From Ustulina deusta (Eukaryota; Ascomycota; Sordariomycetes; Xylariales; Xylariaceae), in assembly GCA_023159155.1 (NCBI GenBank), contig JAJNNX010000017.1:1-64000 (forward strand): 64,000 nucleotides of DNA, read 5' to 3'. Every line of letters begins with the position of its first letter. Positions within the stretch are counted from its first letter, which is position 1. The position numbers and the translations under genes were made by a program. The notes under the pieces were generated by a model. The model saw only the letters and a program-made list of their open reading frames with translations, ran no database searches and had not been told where the DNA came from. Positions 34,818 through 47,712 of this stretch are shown here, one piece after another.

Positions 34818-34938
34818 TTGAAGCGATCACTAGTCTGGTTATGCTTGATCAAACTAATCTAGAGAACAATAATTAGAGGGACGAGCAGCCCATGTGTACG
34901 ATACCAATCGGCCAATTAATATGGCGTACCGGAATACG

Positions 34939-34976
34939 ATCCCTACGCCCCTTTTACGTAGAAGGGGCGTAGGGAT
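34939..34976. repeat. Perfect 15-bp inverted repeat (hairpin, 8-nt loop)
   Basis: Arms ATCCCTACGCCCCTT (34939-34953) and AAGGGGCGTAGGGAT (34962-34976) flank the loop TTACGTAG. The arms are perfect and GC-rich. No T-run follows. It lies 122 bp upstream of the 34817 start codon, so it could be a promoter element, a protein-binding palindrome or a small-RNA precursor. Confidence 0.8.
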
Positions 34977-36180
34977 GTACGACCCACGATCTGCAGGCTA
35001 ATGCGAGCCCAAAAACAGCTCCATGTAGTGGAAAATATCCAAGAATCCAGGTCGGGTCTTATTCGATAGAGGAACTGCAGTTCAAAGATTTTGGGTATAT
35101 GGCGGAAGTACTAATCGTACGCGGATAACGCTAGCTTACACGTCCACACCGCTATCAGACGACATAGACATGGATCTTGGGTGTGGCTGCTTGCTATTAA
35201 CATTATCAATGTCCTGGTCGCTTTTGGTTTCTCCTTTGCCTAGTCTACGAGTAACTATAATTGACAAGTGCTTTGACTAGGTTGCTATTGGATATAAAAT
35301 CAGGCCAAATGGCAAAATTGCACTTTTGTTACAGCATGTACAATCCCTTTACTTGGTCGACCGCTACGTGTCCTACGTAGCTACCCTTTCTGCGCCTTTT
35401 TGACCTCTTGTCACTTAGCACGTACTACTTTCCCTTGCTCGTACGAAATTTCCGACTTTTTGACGTGATGATCCAAACCATGCAGTCAGATCCTTCCTAG
35501 CACCGTTTGGTAGTATTAGGAAACAGTGGTGTCGGGAAGATAGTACTAACGGTGTAATAGTGCTATTAATAATTCATTAAAACAGTATGCCATCATATTT
35601 TCTTACCTGTTTGTTTAACTTATCTAACTATATTATAGCTTTAGGTAATACAACCTTACTATTAAAGATTTATATTAAACTTAAGTTATAATTAATAGTT
35701 AGATATATTTATTAAAGGTTTTTAATATAGCTAGCTATAAAGACTTTAGAAACTTATAAAATTATTAGATTAGTTAAATTAATAGTATAATTCTAGTATA
35801 TAATATTATTAAGCAGAATATTTTTAGAAATATTAAATATTTTATTAAATAAGGTTTTTTAATAAAAAGTTAATATATTTAAAATAAAGATTTTATAACT
35901 TTATAACTAAAAAAACTACTTATTATAATTATAAATAATAAAAGTAATAAGTTAACTAAATAATAAATATTTATTTTAAAGGAATATAAACTTATAAAAA
36001 AATATAGCTATATATTTATTAAAATATTAATAAAAAATATTAAAATTAAAAAAGTTTTTTATAATATAATTAAAATAATATAATTGATAAATAAGCTATA
36101 TATAATATATCGTACATAAAACAAACAAATAATGCGTATAAATAAAATATAATCTATTATATATTATATTATCTATTGTA
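34977..36180. other. Intergenic: island edge then AT-rich DNA
   Basis: Normal composition to about 35575 with no gene-like frame, then AT-rich sequence without an assignable repeat. The compositional border is abrupt at about 35575-35600. Confidence 0.5.
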
Positions 36181-36450
36181 GTAGGGCTAGTGCTAGCGGC
36201 CCGCTAACAGTTGTAAATATAGCTGCATATTAATTATTAGCCGTATTCGGGCCGCTTATAGCTTAAACCAGCTAATCCTTAGCTATATTTAAAAGGTTTG
36301 AATAGCTATAAAAGCTTTCGAACTTCTTAGAGCAACATTTACTATATATATATAATATTTATACTAGTTTTTTAGTAATAAGCACTCTAGTTTGTTTTTT
36401 ATTATTTTTAATTATTTTTAGTATTAAGTTACTTTGTTTTTTTTAAATAA
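36181..36450. repeat. Dispersed repeat G, uninterrupted copy (empty site)
   Basis: The left half (CTAGCGGCCCGCTAAC ... CGAACTTCTTAGAGCAAC) matches 45903-46018. The right half (TTTATACTAGTTTTTTAG onward) matches 60345-60450. In the second locus gypsy-2 lies exactly between the two halves. This copy also has ~35 bp of CG-bearing sequence (CCGTATTCGGGCCGC) absent from the other. TG..CA-like ends suggest a solo LTR or MITE, but no target duplication is visible. Confidence 0.7.
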
Positions 36451-36469
36451 TATTTTTAGTAAAACTATA

Positions 36470-36606
36470 ATAAAACAGTCCGCTATATAAATTTATATAT
36501 AATAATATTTATATATATTTATTACTTTTTAAAACATAACTTATAATTAGAAACTAATTATTTAATGCTTTTTTATATAAATTTATATATAAATATATTT
36601 ATAATA
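36470..36606. repeat. Satellite, left part (interrupted by gypsy-1 copy C)
   Basis: Two monomers carry the core CGCTATATAAATTTATATAT. The array resumes to the right of copy C at 42131. Confidence 0.6.
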
Positions 36607-39600
36607 TATAATAATTAATATAGTCTTAGTAAGACCTATAAGAACTCTAGACCTATATAGTAATAAAATAAAAAGTCTATATATATATAAAATCTATATT
36701 TATTTATTTTATAAACTTTAATTTTTTTTTTTTTTTTTTTTTTTTTTTAGCTTAAAATTTTTATTTATAATATTAATAAACTAGCTATAAAAACTTAATT
36801 TAACTAATTATAATATTATTTTAAGCTTACTAATTATTTATTAATAAATATTTAATAAATATATATTTTTTATTTTATTATAATTAATAAAATATAAATA
36901 AACTTTTTTTTTAATTATATATTTTATAATATAAACCTAATTTTAATATAATTTTAATAAAATTTTTAATTTAATATTTAATTTTATTTTAGTTTTTAAA
37001 TAATTAAAACAAATTTAATTTTTAAGTATAGTTAGCTTTTTATTATTAAATAATTTTAAAAAAAAAATTTTATAAAAAAAAAAATTAAATATTAAACTTT
37101 TTTATAAATGTTTTAAGCGAACTAATATTTAAAAAAAAATCTAAAAAAAAAAAAATTTTAAAACTTAAAAAAATAAAATCTAAACTAAAACTAAAACAAT
37201 TTAAAATAAATAATATATTTAAAAATATATTAATAAATATTATAATTATATAAACTTATAATTTTATATTAATTTTAATAAAACTTTTTTAATAAATAAA
37301 AAAAATAAAATATTAATTTTTTAATATATTTATTTTAATATTTTTAAAAAATAATTATAATTTAATAATAAAAAATATATTTAAAAATATTAATTTTAAA
37401 TGTTTTAATTTTATTATTTTATTTATTTTTTATTTTATTAGTTTATTTTTTAATATTTTAAACTTTTTTTATATTAAAAAAACTAAAATATAAAAAACTA
37501 ATTTTAATAAATTTATAAAAAATAAAGCTTTATTTAATAATTAGATTTATAAATTAATAAAAAAACTAAATAAAAATATTATTATATTTTAAATTAAAAA
37601 TAATTAATTTTAATATATTATAAATTAATTAAAAGAAATATTAAAAAATTAATAAAAAATATTTTTATTTAATTAAAAAACTATTTAATAATATTATTAA
37701 AATAATTTAAACTTTATTAATAATTTATTATAATTTTAATTAAATAATTAATATTTATAAAATATTTTAAGTTTATATATATAAAATTAATAAAAATATT
37801 AATAAGTTTATTTTTATATTTAATAGTTTAATTTATTAAGTTATAATAAAAATATAAATTATAAAACTATTTTTATATAAATTTAAAAAAAAATTATATA
37901 AAATTTTTATAAATTTAAATATTTTTTATAAATTATTTATTAATAAAATTATTAAATTAATATATAATATTAAATAAACTTATAAAAATTATTAATAAAC
38001 TAAATTTTTAATAAATTTATTTATTAATTTTTAGTTAATTTTAAAATAATTAAAAAAAATATTAATTATAAAAAAAAAACTTATTAAAATAATAAAACTT
38101 ATTTTATTTATAATAAAAAAAAATATTTATTAATTAATTATTTTTATTAAAAGTTTAAAGTTTTAAATATTTAATTAATAAAAAAAATCTATAATAAAAA
38201 TAGCTTTAATAATTTATTTAATTTAAAAAATAAATAAAATTAATAAAAAAAATTTTATTAATTTTTTTATTTATTTTAATTAAAATATATAACTAAAATA
38301 AATTAATTATTTTTAAAATATTTATTTAATTATAAATTAATAATATTAAAATAAAAATTTTAGTTTTATATAATATTTAAATTTATATTTTTTTAATAAT
38401 TAGTTATAAATTTATATAATAAATTAAATAATAATTAAAAATAAAAATAATTTGTTTAATTAAATTTTAAAAACTTTATAATTATTAAAATAAAATAATT
38501 AATAAAATTTAAAAATAATTATTATTTTAACTAAATAATTTATTTTTATTAGCTTAATTTTTGCTAATAATTATAGTTAAACTTTTTAGCTATAAATAAT
38601 AAAATATAAACCTAAAAATATAAAAAAATACTAATTAATATAATTAAATATCAAAATAATTATTTTAAAAATAACTAAAACTAAAAAAAAAAAAAAAAAC
38701 TTAAAACTTTTAAACTTAAAACAAAAAAAATCTATATAATAATTTTAAAAAAAAGAAAAACCTAAACTATTATTAAAAAAATTATATAAAACTTTTAAAA
38801 TTATTTTTATTAAAATAAATAAAAACAATTAGCTAAAAAAGCTTTTAAAAAATATATTATAATTAAGTTTATAATAACTAAAAATAACTATATTAAACTA
38901 TTTAAAAAAAACTTTAAAATAATTAATATTTTATAAAAAAAATAAATTTAAATTAATTAAATAATATTTTAAAAAACTTTTAATAATAAACTAATTTTAT
39001 TTAAAAAAAAAAAAAACTTTGAATATATTAAATTAATATAAAACTTTTTACTTTTTTAGCTATTATATTTAAAAAGATTTTTTTTAAAAAAAAATCTAAA
39101 ACTTTATTACTATTTTAATTAAAATTTAATATAATATTAAAACTTAATAATAAAAAATATATTTTTAAGTTTTATTAATATTAAATATTTATATAGTTTA
39201 TTTTATTTAAAAAAAATTTAGAAATAAATTGCTAGCTATAAATTTTATTAAATAAAATATAAACTTAAATATTATTTTTATTTTATTTATATTTAAATTT
39301 AAATTAATTAAATATAAATTTATAATTAATTATTAATAAAAAAATATATATTTAAAAAATTAAATTATATTAGTTTTAAATATTAATAATATTATATTTA
39401 ATTATTATAATACTATTTATTTTATAATACTAAATATTATTAAAACTTTTTATTAATTATTATTAATTATAAAATTATTTTATTTTATCTTTTTTAAATT
39501 TATAAAGAAATATTTTAATAAACTTTTATTAATATATAAATTTATAAATATTTATATAAATAATATTTTAATTTATTTTAAAACTAAAAAATAATACTAA

Positions 39601-42125
39601 ACTTATTATAAAAAAATAATTTATTATTTATATTAAGCTAAATATTAAAAAAATATTAAAAAATCTTGTTTTAATATATTTATTATTAATTATTTAAAAA
39701 TAGGTATAAAAACTAAAATAAAAATTAAAATTAATCCTACTAAAATTTAAACAATTTTAAATTAGAACTTTAATAATTTTAAAAATATTAAATTAATTTA
39801 ATTATTTTTTAAGCTTTATAATTATATTTATATATTTATTTATTATACTAATAAAATTGCTATTTTTTTAAATTAATTATTAAAAAGAATAAACTATTTA
39901 AAATAAAACTAAAATAAAAACAAGCTTTTAAATATATCAAACTATTAATATATAAAGCATATATTTTAGTTTTTTTTAAGCTTAGCTAACTAATATAAAT
40001 AAAAATAAATATTTTATATAATATAACTAGAAAAATTATTAAGTAATAATAAAAAAATATAACTTAAAAACTTATAAAATATTTTTTTAAACTAATAATA
40101 TTAACTAAGCAAGCTTACTTAATTTAAAATTATAAATTTTTAATAATAATATAAATTTTAAAATATTATTACTTAAAGCTTTTTAAAACTAAATTCTTTA
40201 TAATAATTAATTATTAAGCTTTATTATATTTTTTAAATAAATAAACTTTATTAATATAATAAATATATTAAACTAACTTTTTATTAAATTTTAATATTAT
40301 TTTTTAATATTAATTAAAACAAAAAAATATAATAATTAATGTTTTATTAAAAAAAATAGCTAAGCTTTTTATAATTAAAACTAAAAAACCTAAAAAATAA
40401 ACAATAATATTAATTCTATTTAATAAAATACTAAATTTTATATTAATTATAGACTTTTTATTTAATATTTTTTTAAAAACTAACCTAATAAATTTAATTA
40501 AACAAAAAAACTAGTTATAAAATCTAAAAAATAAAAACAAAAAATTATATATATTTAAAGTTATTTTAAATACAAAATCTTTTTTTATATAGTTTTAATT
40601 ACTATATTTTAAAATTAATATAAAATAATTAAAATATTAAAACAAAAATATTATTAATTTTATTTAAAATATAATTATAAATAATATATATATAATTATT
40701 GTAATTATAAAAAAAACAAAATATTATAAAATAAAACTTTTAGTTTTTTTTATTTATTGTTTATAATAGCTATAATATAATAATATATAATAATAAATAA
40801 TAAAAATATATTATTTAACTAATAAAATTATAACTATATATAAATATTTATAAATAAGTTTAATTATTTAATTATAATTTTATTTAAAAAAAAATATATT
40901 ATAAAATTACTAGCTATATAATATTATAAAAATTTATATAGATTTTTTAATATATTAAATATATAAATATTAAATAATATAGGACTATTTATTTTTAAAT
41001 TTATAGTAATAATTAATAATTTTATAAATATTAAATATTATTTTAGTAATACTTATTATTTTTAAACCTAAAAAATAATAAAATTAACTAATTAAAAACT
41101 AGATTAATAATTTAATTTTTATATTAATAAATACTAAAACAATTAAAATATTTATTTTTTTGTTTTAAACTTTATATATAATTTTTTATAATATTTATTA
41201 ATTAATATATTATTATTAAAAATAGTAATAAATATTTAAACTAGTTTATTAAACTTAAGATATTTAAAAAATAATATATAATATAGCAACTTTTATATAA
41301 AAATATTATAAGCTATAAACTAATAAAAAAAAGCTTTATAATATAAGTACTAATTACTAGATTAAATTTATAATTAGTTAAACTTTTTAAAATTTAAAAA
41401 AAAAAATTTAGCTATATTTTTAATTTGTTTAATTTTTATAAAATAAAAACCCTATTTTATACTAATTAATTATAAAAAATAAATAATAACTTTTTATTTT
41501 AATAAATTTAATTATTATTTTTAGCTCAAAACATTAATAGCAAAATAAAATTTAAAATTAAACAAATTAAATAATTAAAAATATATAAAAAAAAACAAAA
41601 AGCTATAATATTAAATTGCTTAAAAAAACTATAATTCTAATAATATTTAATATATAGCTTAAATTTTTAAAAATATGCTAATTAAACTTAACTAATTTTA
41701 TAAAACTTATAAAAAAACTTTTAAATTTTTATAAAATTATAAAAATAAATTTATATAGTAATAATTAATAAATTTATAAATAATTATAAAAATAATAATA
41801 AAGCAATATAATATAAAAAAAATATATAAACTTAATATTATTAATAATTTTAAGTTAAAATTATATTTAAACTTTTAGTTTTAAAAAAAAATAGTATAAC
41901 AGGTAATATAGTTTTAGCAAAACTTGCAAAAACTTTAGACCTATATAGCAATAAAATAGAAAGTATATATATAAACTAACTTATAACTCTGCAGCTATAT
42001 ATATAAAGTTTATATCTACCTATTTTATAAATTCTAACTTTTTTTTTTTTTTTCTTTTAGCTTAAAGTCTTTGTTTATAGTATTAATAAACTAGCTATAA
42101 AAACTTTACTTGACTGATCGTAACA
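36607..42125 (+). mobile_element. Gypsy-1 LTR retrotransposon, copy C (inverted relative to A, B, D)
   Basis: A 5519-bp element lies between perfect TAATA target duplications (36602-36606 and 42126-42130), with LTRs at 36607-36815 and 41895-42125. It is inserted into the satellite. An RNase H relic on the plus strand fixes its orientation. It is the most heavily mutated copy internally, while its right LTR end keeps GACTGATCGTAACA. Confidence 0.9.
40107..40222 (+). pseudogene. gypsy RNase H relic in copy C
   Basis: The plus strand reads KQAYLI-NYKFLIII-ILKYYYLKLFKTKFFIIINY-AL (hyphens are stops). This follows the usual gypsy RNase H pattern of a Tyr-Pro-Ile-Gln-Asp-Tyr-Glu-Leu block, then a Lys-His/Tyr-Tyr block, then a Phe-x-Ile/Val segment leading to the TDH-x-A-L motif. 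The differences are RIP-type transitions. Confidence 0.75.
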
Positions 42126-42130
42126 TAATA

Positions 42131-44830
42131 TATTAATAGACTTAATACTAGCTTTATATAAAAACTAACCTAGCTAACCTAGCTAATATAGCTAGCCTAC
42201 AAACAACTAATTGCTTAGCTAATCGCCTATTTCTAAATATACTTATAAGCAGCCTTTTATATAAATCTATATATAAGCTTACTTATAGCTATATATTTTC
42301 TAAAAAGCCTAGTTTATTAGCTATATATATTAAATAGCTAATTAAGCTTATTCTTTATATAATTAACTGCTAAATCTTTTACTAAAATATATATATAAGC
42401 AACCCGCTATATAATTTTATATATAAACTTATTTGTAGCTATATAACCTATAAAAAACTTTGAGTTTATTAATCTAAGTAGCTACTTTAATTAGCTAAGC
42501 TAGCTATATATATTAATTAGTTAGATTATATATTTATATATATATTTAAACAATCCGCTATATAAATTTATATATAGACGTACTTTTATTTATATATTAT
42601 ATACTAGTTATATATATATTAATTAGCTTAATTAGCTTATTGCTTTATTAGCTAGCTATATATATTATATTATTTAATTAGCTAATTACTTTTATAAATA
42701 TATTTTTATCTAAATATACTTATAAACTAAATCCTATATAAATTACTATATAAACTAGCTTGCAAATATATAACTTCTAAAAAAGCCTTTATTTTAAATC
42801 TATAATAGTTAATTAATAATTACTTATATTAATTAGCTAAGTTACTTTATTAGCTAGCTATATATATTATTGCTATATATTAATTAATTAAATTTATATT
42901 TAAATATTATATAAATAAATTACTATATAAGTTTATATATAAACTTGCTTATATTTATATTGCTTATAAAAAGCTATTGTTTTAAATCTTTTGTTTAATT
43001 AACGTTTTATTAGTAATTAGCTAGATCTTTTGTTATAAATAGTTTTATAAATAAATTTTATATATATTTATATATAAATATGCTTGTAGCGCTATAGCTT
43101 ATAAAAAAGTTTGCTTTAAATTATTATATATTTTATTCTAAGCTTTTGTTAGCTATATATATACTTTTGTTTTTATTAATTTTATTATTCAGCATTTTTA
43201 GCATTTCTAGTATTTTTTAGCATATTTAGCATATTTAGCATTTTTATTATTTTTTGTTATTTTGAGGCTTTTAAGCCATTCATTAGTTAGTTCTTATATA
43301 AGTTGCTGTATAAACAAGTACTTATAAAATTTTATATAAAGGTTAGTTTAAATATATTTATAGTCTAAAAAAAATACTATTTAGACCTTATTTTTAAAGC
43401 TTTGTTTTAAAAGTATTATTTTTGTTATAGTTTTTAGCGCTATATATTGCTTTTTATATTATTATATTATTAATTAGCTAGGCTTTTTATTATATTTAAT
43501 AGTTTATAAACATATTTATATATAATTTTATATATAAACATATTTATAGCTTATAAAAAAATATTTATTTATAGCTTTAATTAATAAATTACTATATTAT
43601 TAATTAGCTAGTTCTTTGTTTAGCTCTTTGTTCTAATAATTATATTAATAAATTCTTTGTTTAATAGCTATATAAATAGATCCCTATATATTATATATAT
43701 ATATATACTCCTATACTTATAGTTTAAAAAAAGCTACTATTTTAATTAATAAACTATTATGCTATTAATAAGCTAATTTAGTTATTATATATATTAATTA
43801 GCTAGTTTAACTGTTATATATACGATTAATTAGCAACTTAGCTAATATATATATATATAAACAACTTTTTATACTAATTTATATATATATATATTTATAT
43901 TAACTTATTATACTTTATCTACTATTAATTAATAATTTTATTATATATATATTAATTAATAAGTTTATACTGGTTTTATATATATATAAACAAATCTATA
44001 TATTATTTTATATAAACAAATATTTTTATTAATATTACATTTACTATTAATTAATAAGTTTACTACGTTTATATAATTTTTAGCTATATTTGCTATTAAT
44101 TAGCAAATTTACTACGTTTTTTAATTATATATAAATAAGCATACATATAATTTTTTATATAAACTTATTTATATATTTATTAATTATTTATATAAAAACT
44201 TTTTAATTAGCTTTATATTATTTAGTGCTATATATATAGCAATATTAATTAGTTTATTTATTTGCTATATTGATTAATTAATAAATTATATAAAAAATAT
44301 AGGCATATAAATAATTATTTATATAATTTATATAATAATCTAGTTATATTTATATAACTTATATATTATATGCTTTATATATATAATAAAATATATATAA
44401 TACTATAAATATATTATAGTACTACTAATTAATCAATGCATTATTATTATATTAACTAATTAATTTGTTATATATAAACAATTTTTTATATTATTTTATA
44501 TATAAATTTACTTATAATATATTTAAATTATATAGTTAGCTATACTACTAATTAATTTATTATTATTATAAATATAATATAGCACTAATAAATTATTATT
44601 ATTATATTAATTAGTTATTTAATTATATATAAATAACTCTTTATATTATTTTATATATAAACTTGTTTATATTATATATATTATATAATTATTGCAGCAC
44701 TACTAATTAGTTTATTATTATTATATTAATTAACTATATTATATATTATTACTACTAATTAATAATTTTTTATATATATAAACTACTACCTATATTAATT
44801 TATATAAAAATACACTTATATTTATAATTT
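42131..44830. repeat. Diverged satellite with near-palindromic TATATAA-TTTATATATA core
   Basis: About 15 monomers spaced roughly 120-190 bp share a CCGCTATATAA-TTTATATATAAAC-TA-TTATA core and an AATTAGCTAAGCTAGCTATATATATTAATTAG spacer type. Cores are seen near 42260, 42410, 42555, 42740, 42922, 43070, 43515, 43690, 43865, 43990, 44140, 44480, 44635 and 44785. The array was one block with 36470-36606 before copy C inserted. Confidence 0.6.
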
Positions 44831-44941
44831 TTAAAATTATTTATAAAGTTTATAAAGCTAATTAATGCTTATTTTATAAATTCTAACCTATATATATACT
44901 ACTAAAAAATATTACTGCAATTATATAAAGATTTATATATA

Positions 44942-45415
44942 TTAGAACAAATTACTAAGCGTTACTATTGCACTAAAAAACTAAAAAACTATAAGTATTG
45001 TAGTTTTTATATATATTAGCTTTATTATACTATTATAATATAATAAATACCCTTTCAAAATATAAAGTAAACTAGTATGTTTTATATACTAATATGCTTT
45101 AGGGCATATTATACTTCATTAAAAGCAAGCTTTTATATAAGTTTAAACTATAGATTTATAGTAACCTAGATTAACTTTCTAATCATAGTATATACGTAGC
45201 TATTTTAGTGTACTAATTATAGCTTTTGTTAACTATTAGTTCGGCTGCCTTTTAGCTAATAAAACGAGCGTAAAACTTTTGGTTCGATTAATACGGATAG
45301 TAGCACTACTTATTAGAATAAATTGCCGAGCGTTACTATTGCGCTAAAAAACTAAAGGACTATAAGTGTTATAGCCTCCGCGTGTATTAGCTTTATTATA
45401 CCATTATAACATAAC
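44942..45415. repeat. Pair of ~105-bp direct repeats around a 260-bp centre
   Basis: 44942-45050 and 45312-45415 share CGAGCGTTACTATTGCGCTA-type sequence through TTAGCTTTATTATACCATTATAA. The left copy is RIP-like (AGTATTGTAGTTTTTATATA) where the right keeps GTGTTATAGCCTCCGCGTG. The layout resembles a very short LTR-bounded element (TRIM-like) or a partial duplication. Confidence 0.5.
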
Positions 45416-45902
45416 AATATATATTAAAAATAATAAAAGCTATAGTATAATTTTTTATATATAAATTTAGCTTAAGTTTAAAATAATAGCTAATTATAGC
45501 ACTTATTTAAGTTCTAAATACAAAATATTAGTAAATATTGCTATATATATTAAGTTTAAACAAAATTATATATGTTTTATATAGGAATATATTAAAAAAA
45601 TACAAAAAAATAAGATATTTAAAAAGCTAAAAAACTCTACTAAAAAGTATACCAAAAAATATATAGACCAAAAAAAATCTTTAAACCAAAAACAATTTAT
45701 TAATATAAATTATAACTAGTTTAATAATTAGCTAATTAAAAGCTTAATAGCTTAATAAATTAAAGCTAGTTCTTTTTTTTTAAGCTATTAAAACCTAAAA
45801 GTTCGAATAAATATTATATTATATTATTTTTTTTAATATTTTTAGCCCTATAGTTAGATTTAAAGCTATCTAAAAAATAAAACTCCAAATAAAAAAAGTT
45901 TA

Positions 45903-46018
45903 TAGCAGAACTAGTACTAGCGGCCCGCTAGCAGTTATAAATATAGCTATACATTAATTATTAGCTATATTTAAAAGGTTCAAATAGCTATAAAAGCTTT
46001 CGAACTTCTTAGAGCAAC
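45903..46018. repeat. Dispersed repeat G, left half of interrupted copy
   Basis: Matches 36186-36336 apart from an internal deletion. It ends with the GCAAC target duplication (46014-46018) of gypsy-2. 45416-45902 to its left is AT-rich with nothing recognised. Confidence 0.7.
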
Positions 46019-46183
46019 TATTATAGCAATTCAGTTACTTATTAAAAATAACAATTATTATATAAAGTATAAATAAATAATCTTTTTCTTTTTAAGTATA
46101 AAATTATAAGAACGTCTATTTATTTATAAACATAATAAATATGTTTATAGCTATAACTAATATATCTATAGTTATATTTATTA
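46019..46183 (-). repeat. LTR of gypsy-2, left (biological 3' LTR)
   Basis: 165 bp, from TATTATAGCAATTCAG to GTTATATTTATTA. A direct repeat of 60172-60334. Confidence 0.85.
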
Positions 46184-47223
46184 AATACCTTTTTTTTTAA
46201 ATAAAACTATTTATCCTAAGTTATAAATATTTTTTATAATTTAATATTTTTAACTTTTTTTGTTATATAACGCGTAATACTTGTTTTTTTAATTTTTTTA
46301 GTTTTTATACTTTTTTATTATTTTTTTAATTTTGTCTAACTTAATAAAGTTTTATTTTATTTTATTAAAAATATTTTTATTACTTGCTTAAAAGCATTTT
46401 TAGCGTTTTTTTTGTATATTTTGGTAGTATGTATAGTTTTTTATAATTAAAGTCTAATAATGTTAACTTTTTTAGTTATTTTATTATTATTAAAGTTAAA
46501 CTTATTGATTTAAGTAGCTAGCTTAGCAATAGTTTTATTTTATTGCTTAAATTTGATTTTATAACTATTAAGTTAAGTTTTTAGGTTATTAAACTTGTTT
46601 TATATAATATTTAAATTAATTTTTTTATAATATTTTTTTAAATAAATATAAAGCTAAGTAATAAATTTATTAAAGTTATGTATAGTTTTTTTATAATTAA
46701 ATTTAATTTATATCAAGTTTATTTAGCTAAGTTTTATTAGTTGTTTTATAATTATTAAGTTAAAGCTATTATTTAAAAATATAAACTTAAAAGGTAAAAT
46801 ATTAGCTTTATTAAAAAATAAAAATTTTTATATTTTTTTTTAATTTTTAGTTTTTATAATATTTATATATTTAGTTTTAAAGTTTTATATAAAACTATTA
46901 GTTATAAAAAATCTTTTGTTATTTTTACTAAATAGTTTAGTAAACTTTTTAATAATTAAGTTATAAAAAAAATTAAATTTGTTTATTTTATTATTAAAGC
47001 AAGCAATAGCTTTATTAAAATTATTTGTTTTGCTATATAGTTTTTTAAATATTGCTAAGCTACTATTAGATTTATTATAAATATTTTATTAGTTATTATT
47101 TTTAGTTTTGTTTTTGTTATAAATATTATTTTTTAAGTTATTATTATTATATAATGTTTATTTTTTATAGCTATATAATATTATATAAAATTTGCTTTTA
47201 TTAAAATTAAACAAGTAGTTAGA

Positions 47224-47225
47224 AA

Positions 47226-47319
<94 letters not shown>
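47224..47319. repeat. (ATT)n microsatellite, about 31 units
   Basis: An uninterrupted trinucleotide run lies within gypsy-2. A second, shorter run is at about 47676-47710. On the coding (minus) strand it reads AAT, TAA or ATA. It could be an ancestral CAA run converted by RIP or ordinary slippage. Confidence 0.9.
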
Positions 47320-47674
47320 TTTAAACAATTTAATAGTAATAATTAGTTATTTTTTGTTTTTAATACTTAATTTATTATTTTTAATATTTTTACTATTTCT
47401 TTTATTCTAATAGATTTTTTTTAGTATAGTAATTTTTTTTAAGTGCTATTTTTAATAAAAGTAGTATTATATTTAATAGTTTTTTTAGTTGTAGCGATTT
47501 TCTTTTTTTTTATAGCCCGATTTAAAAACTTTAAATTTTTTTTTTAGTTACTTATGCTAAATTAATAAGTTTAGCAGTTTTTTTAATATTTTTATTGTTT
47601 TTATTATTATTTTAATTAAAACTTATAACTATATATTCATTTTTAGTATTATTATATATTATAATAAATATAAC

Positions 47675-47712
<38 letters not shown>

